A DNA stretch of 64,000 bases, taken from assembly GCF_037975245.1 (NCBI RefSeq), contig NC_092579.1:26023166-26087165 (forward strand), in the 5' to 3' direction. A program made the translations under genes and the position numbers. The notes beneath the pieces were generated by a model. That model saw only the letters and a list, made by a program, of their open reading frames with translations. It did not search any database and was not told the DNA's origin. Source of the stretch: Apostichopus japonicus (Eukaryota > Echinodermata > Holothuroidea > Aspidochirotida > Stichopodidae). Positions 61,701 through 64,000 of this stretch are shown here, in pieces (within the stretch, counting starts at the first letter, position 1; each line of letters begins with the position of its first letter).

Positions 61701-63338
61701 AATAAGGTGCTTATATTTGTAAGTTATATTCAAAGAGCAAACTCGTCTGCTAAGATAATAAGGTTGAAGCAAACAGATGTATGCAAAGCACTTCCATCTT
61801 TAAGTCAGATATACTGAGCACCCTCTCTGCTAACCTGGGAATGGCACACAACTATACTTTTCAAACCAGGTAACATAGCTATGGCTATTAAAGCCATATT
61901 CATAGAAGATTCTATTCAAACTATTTCATAAGATAGAAAACAGGCACAGTATGCCCATGTAATGACACCAACAGTAGACCTTTCTCCTTGAATTTAATAT
62001 TAGAACAAATGTAATCCAGGCAACAGATGTGGCTCCATGCATGGATCAACACTGACAATTGATGGTATACTGTGGTAGTAGCATGTACATTATATCTTAA
62101 ACTACTTCTAGAATACCTATTCACAACATGACCATCCATTCTATATCCTCCCAATGTGTCTTGCTTGCTCTGATCAAATCAATACACAGAAACAAACAAA
62201 CATACTACATTAAGATTATAAACACTGAAAAGCTGTTTAAGCTTCAGAGTGATTGTTGATTTGTAGAGACAAATAACAGAGGAGGAAACATTTAATCTAA
62301 TAAAAGTAGACAAAGAGAGATTTAATGTAACAGTTATTTTCCGATGATAAATGTAAATTGCAGAAGTTATCACATACTGTAATGAAAGACTTTGACAGGT
62401 CTTTTAGAAGTTGGAAAGTTGATTAAATTGAGTTCACATTACGCACACATAAAGTTAACAAGTGCATATAGAGGAGCGCCTTGACTGACATTAACATGGT
62501 GAGAATTGTTTCGAAGCAAGTGAACTTTTCTCTTCGATTCTGTTACATCTTTTGGAGATTTTAAGACAGAGGAAACAGGTATATAGGTTTATGTCTAATG
62601 TTAACAGCGTGTTTCATTAAATCCATTGTACATAGGTTTAAAAGTTGAGCACAGTTAACTTTTGGTTGCACCAAGTGGGGCAAGTAACAAATACTTTAAT
62701 AGACAATGTCTATATGACTCTAAATTATGAGCAGAATATCAGAGTCCATTAGTACATGATATCTGTTTACAGTAGAAAACATTAATACCACAGTACATGG
62801 ACAAGGAATGTTGACACTGTGTATTAAGAATATAACATCTGTGACATCCTCTTGTTACATTGATAGTCTGGTAATAACATATGGCAACAGGACCCAATGG
62901 TTTCACAAATCACTGAACCAACTATGAGCAATACATGCCATTTGAAACATGTCTGACTGAAAAGCATTAAAAACAATCTCCTGGGTATTCTTTGGTCTTT
63001 GATATGATAAATTAATGTTAGATCATAGCTCACATGCATGTTTACTATTGATCACCTACAATGATGATTCATAATTAACACTTAAACAAAGGTGATCCTA
63101 CATCAAGGCAATTAAGTTAACTCCTTATTATACACTTGTTCAAGCAGCTAAACAAATCCAGCTAATACTACTACGGAAATATCAAGGTTTGGAACATCTT
63201 CATATTCAAGACTATATGCTGGCCTTGCAATGTATGTAAGTGTTTGAATTATGCTCCATTTTTCTTTATTTGTTGTTTATTTTATACTAGCTGATGTTGC
63301 TGCAATACCATCAGCTATTGAATGAACATTGATAATGA
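61701..63338. other. unassigned
   Basis: AT-rich; no gene or repeat recognised. Confidence 0.4.
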
Positions 63339-63578
63339 CAGAAACAGATAACCGAGGAAACTTTCCTTTTTTGTTTCACAGATATTACAATGTCAGCAGT
63401 ATTAACATTGCATTTCAGCTATGATAGCTTCTTAACAGAGTAAAAGACTGAGTTATTACAGAAACAGATAACCGAGGAAACTTTCCTTTTTTGTTTCACA
63501 GATATTACAATGTCAGCAGTATTAACATTGCATTTCAGCTATGATAGCTTCTTAACACAGTAAAAGACTGAGTTATTA
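63339..63578 (+). repeat. 120-bp tandem duplication
   Basis: Two adjacent 120-base copies that differ at a single base (G at 63438, C at 63558). Each holds a CTTTCCTTTTTTGTTTCACAG tract, which looks like a splice acceptor, but the following sequence has no convincing exon. Confidence 0.97.
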
Positions 63579-64000
63579 CACATGCCTATAACATTGTACT
63601 TTATAATCTTGTCAGTAATTGGCCATTCAGTGCTGAAAAGAAAGCAAATAGCCAGAATACTGTAGATGAAAACCAAGAATCCTGAATCAGAAGTAGCTCT
63701 TGCATAGACACTTCTTTGCCTCTAGTTTAAGTGTAGTAAGGCAGAATAAACATTACCAAACTCTGTCAAGGACAAGAGATACTGCTGCTTTTCCTCGTTA
63801 TAGGGCCTACTGTTCCCAGCATTTGAGCTTACAGCATTCTTGAAAGAGTCATTAGATTACCTAAAGCAATATGTTTTTACTAAAATACTTAATCTTGTAA
63901 GTTTTATGCAAAAGCTTCTCTAATTAGGAACACCCTTGGAGTTTTATCATTATAAAAACACTATTATTGAATTAAACCAATTTACTGCCTAAGATTAATT
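63579..64000. other. unassigned
   Basis: Nothing recognised up to the window end. Confidence 0.4.

Overview
The window is AT-rich animal nuclear DNA with no prokaryotic gene layout. It holds long minisatellite arrays, decayed non-LTR retrotransposons, a DIRS-type retrotransposon, a THAP-domain DNA transposon and a few intron-flanked coding blocks. This mix fits a marine invertebrate, perhaps an echinoderm or another invertebrate deuterostome. That placement is inference; nothing here fixes the species.

Layout. 0.3-0.9 kb: a 50-bp minisatellite. 1.3-12.3 kb: a 47-bp satellite carrying a GGATCC site, broken up by three kinds of insertion: a foldback MITE-like element (1421-1818, with a truncated duplicate at 3808-3937), a 1.76-kb element flanked by TTAA and encoding a THAP-type zinc finger (1928-3685, Kolobok-like), and a 6.13-kb minus-strand DIRS-like retrotransposon (5681-11811). 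The DIRS element is nearly complete. It has inverted terminal repeats, an internal complementary region that matches both outer ends, gag, RT/RNase H/methyltransferase and tyrosine recombinase genes. One base-sized frame break separates the RT leader from the RT core.

12.3-32 kb: three phase-compatible candidate exons of one minus-strand host gene (18441-18357, 14795-14718, 12761-12565). The introns between them contain arrays of 46-bp and 41-bp units. Further right are arrays of 26-bp and 58-bp units. A separate candidate exon lies at 31834-31657.

37-41.7 kb: a 41-bp array, a 42-bp array that grows out of a decayed L1/Tx1-like reverse transcriptase at the place where its YADD motif should be, a plus-strand non-LTR 3' tail, and two unrecognised minus-strand coding remnants. 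41.7-52.1 kb: one 10.4-kb array of 54-bp units with large internal duplications. 54.5-58.4 kb: a 15-bp array, an L2/CR1-like 3' end with an (ATT)n tail, and a 43/38-bp array. 60.7-61.7 kb: a degenerate repeat of roughly 135 bp carrying nuclear-receptor DR1-like sites. 63.3-63.6 kb: a 120-bp tandem duplication.

Roughly 40 percent of the window is tandem repeat built from at least twelve unrelated units. Most open reading frames inside these arrays arise because the unit length is a multiple of three or lacks stops. They should not be read as genes. I saw no tRNA, rRNA or CRISPR.
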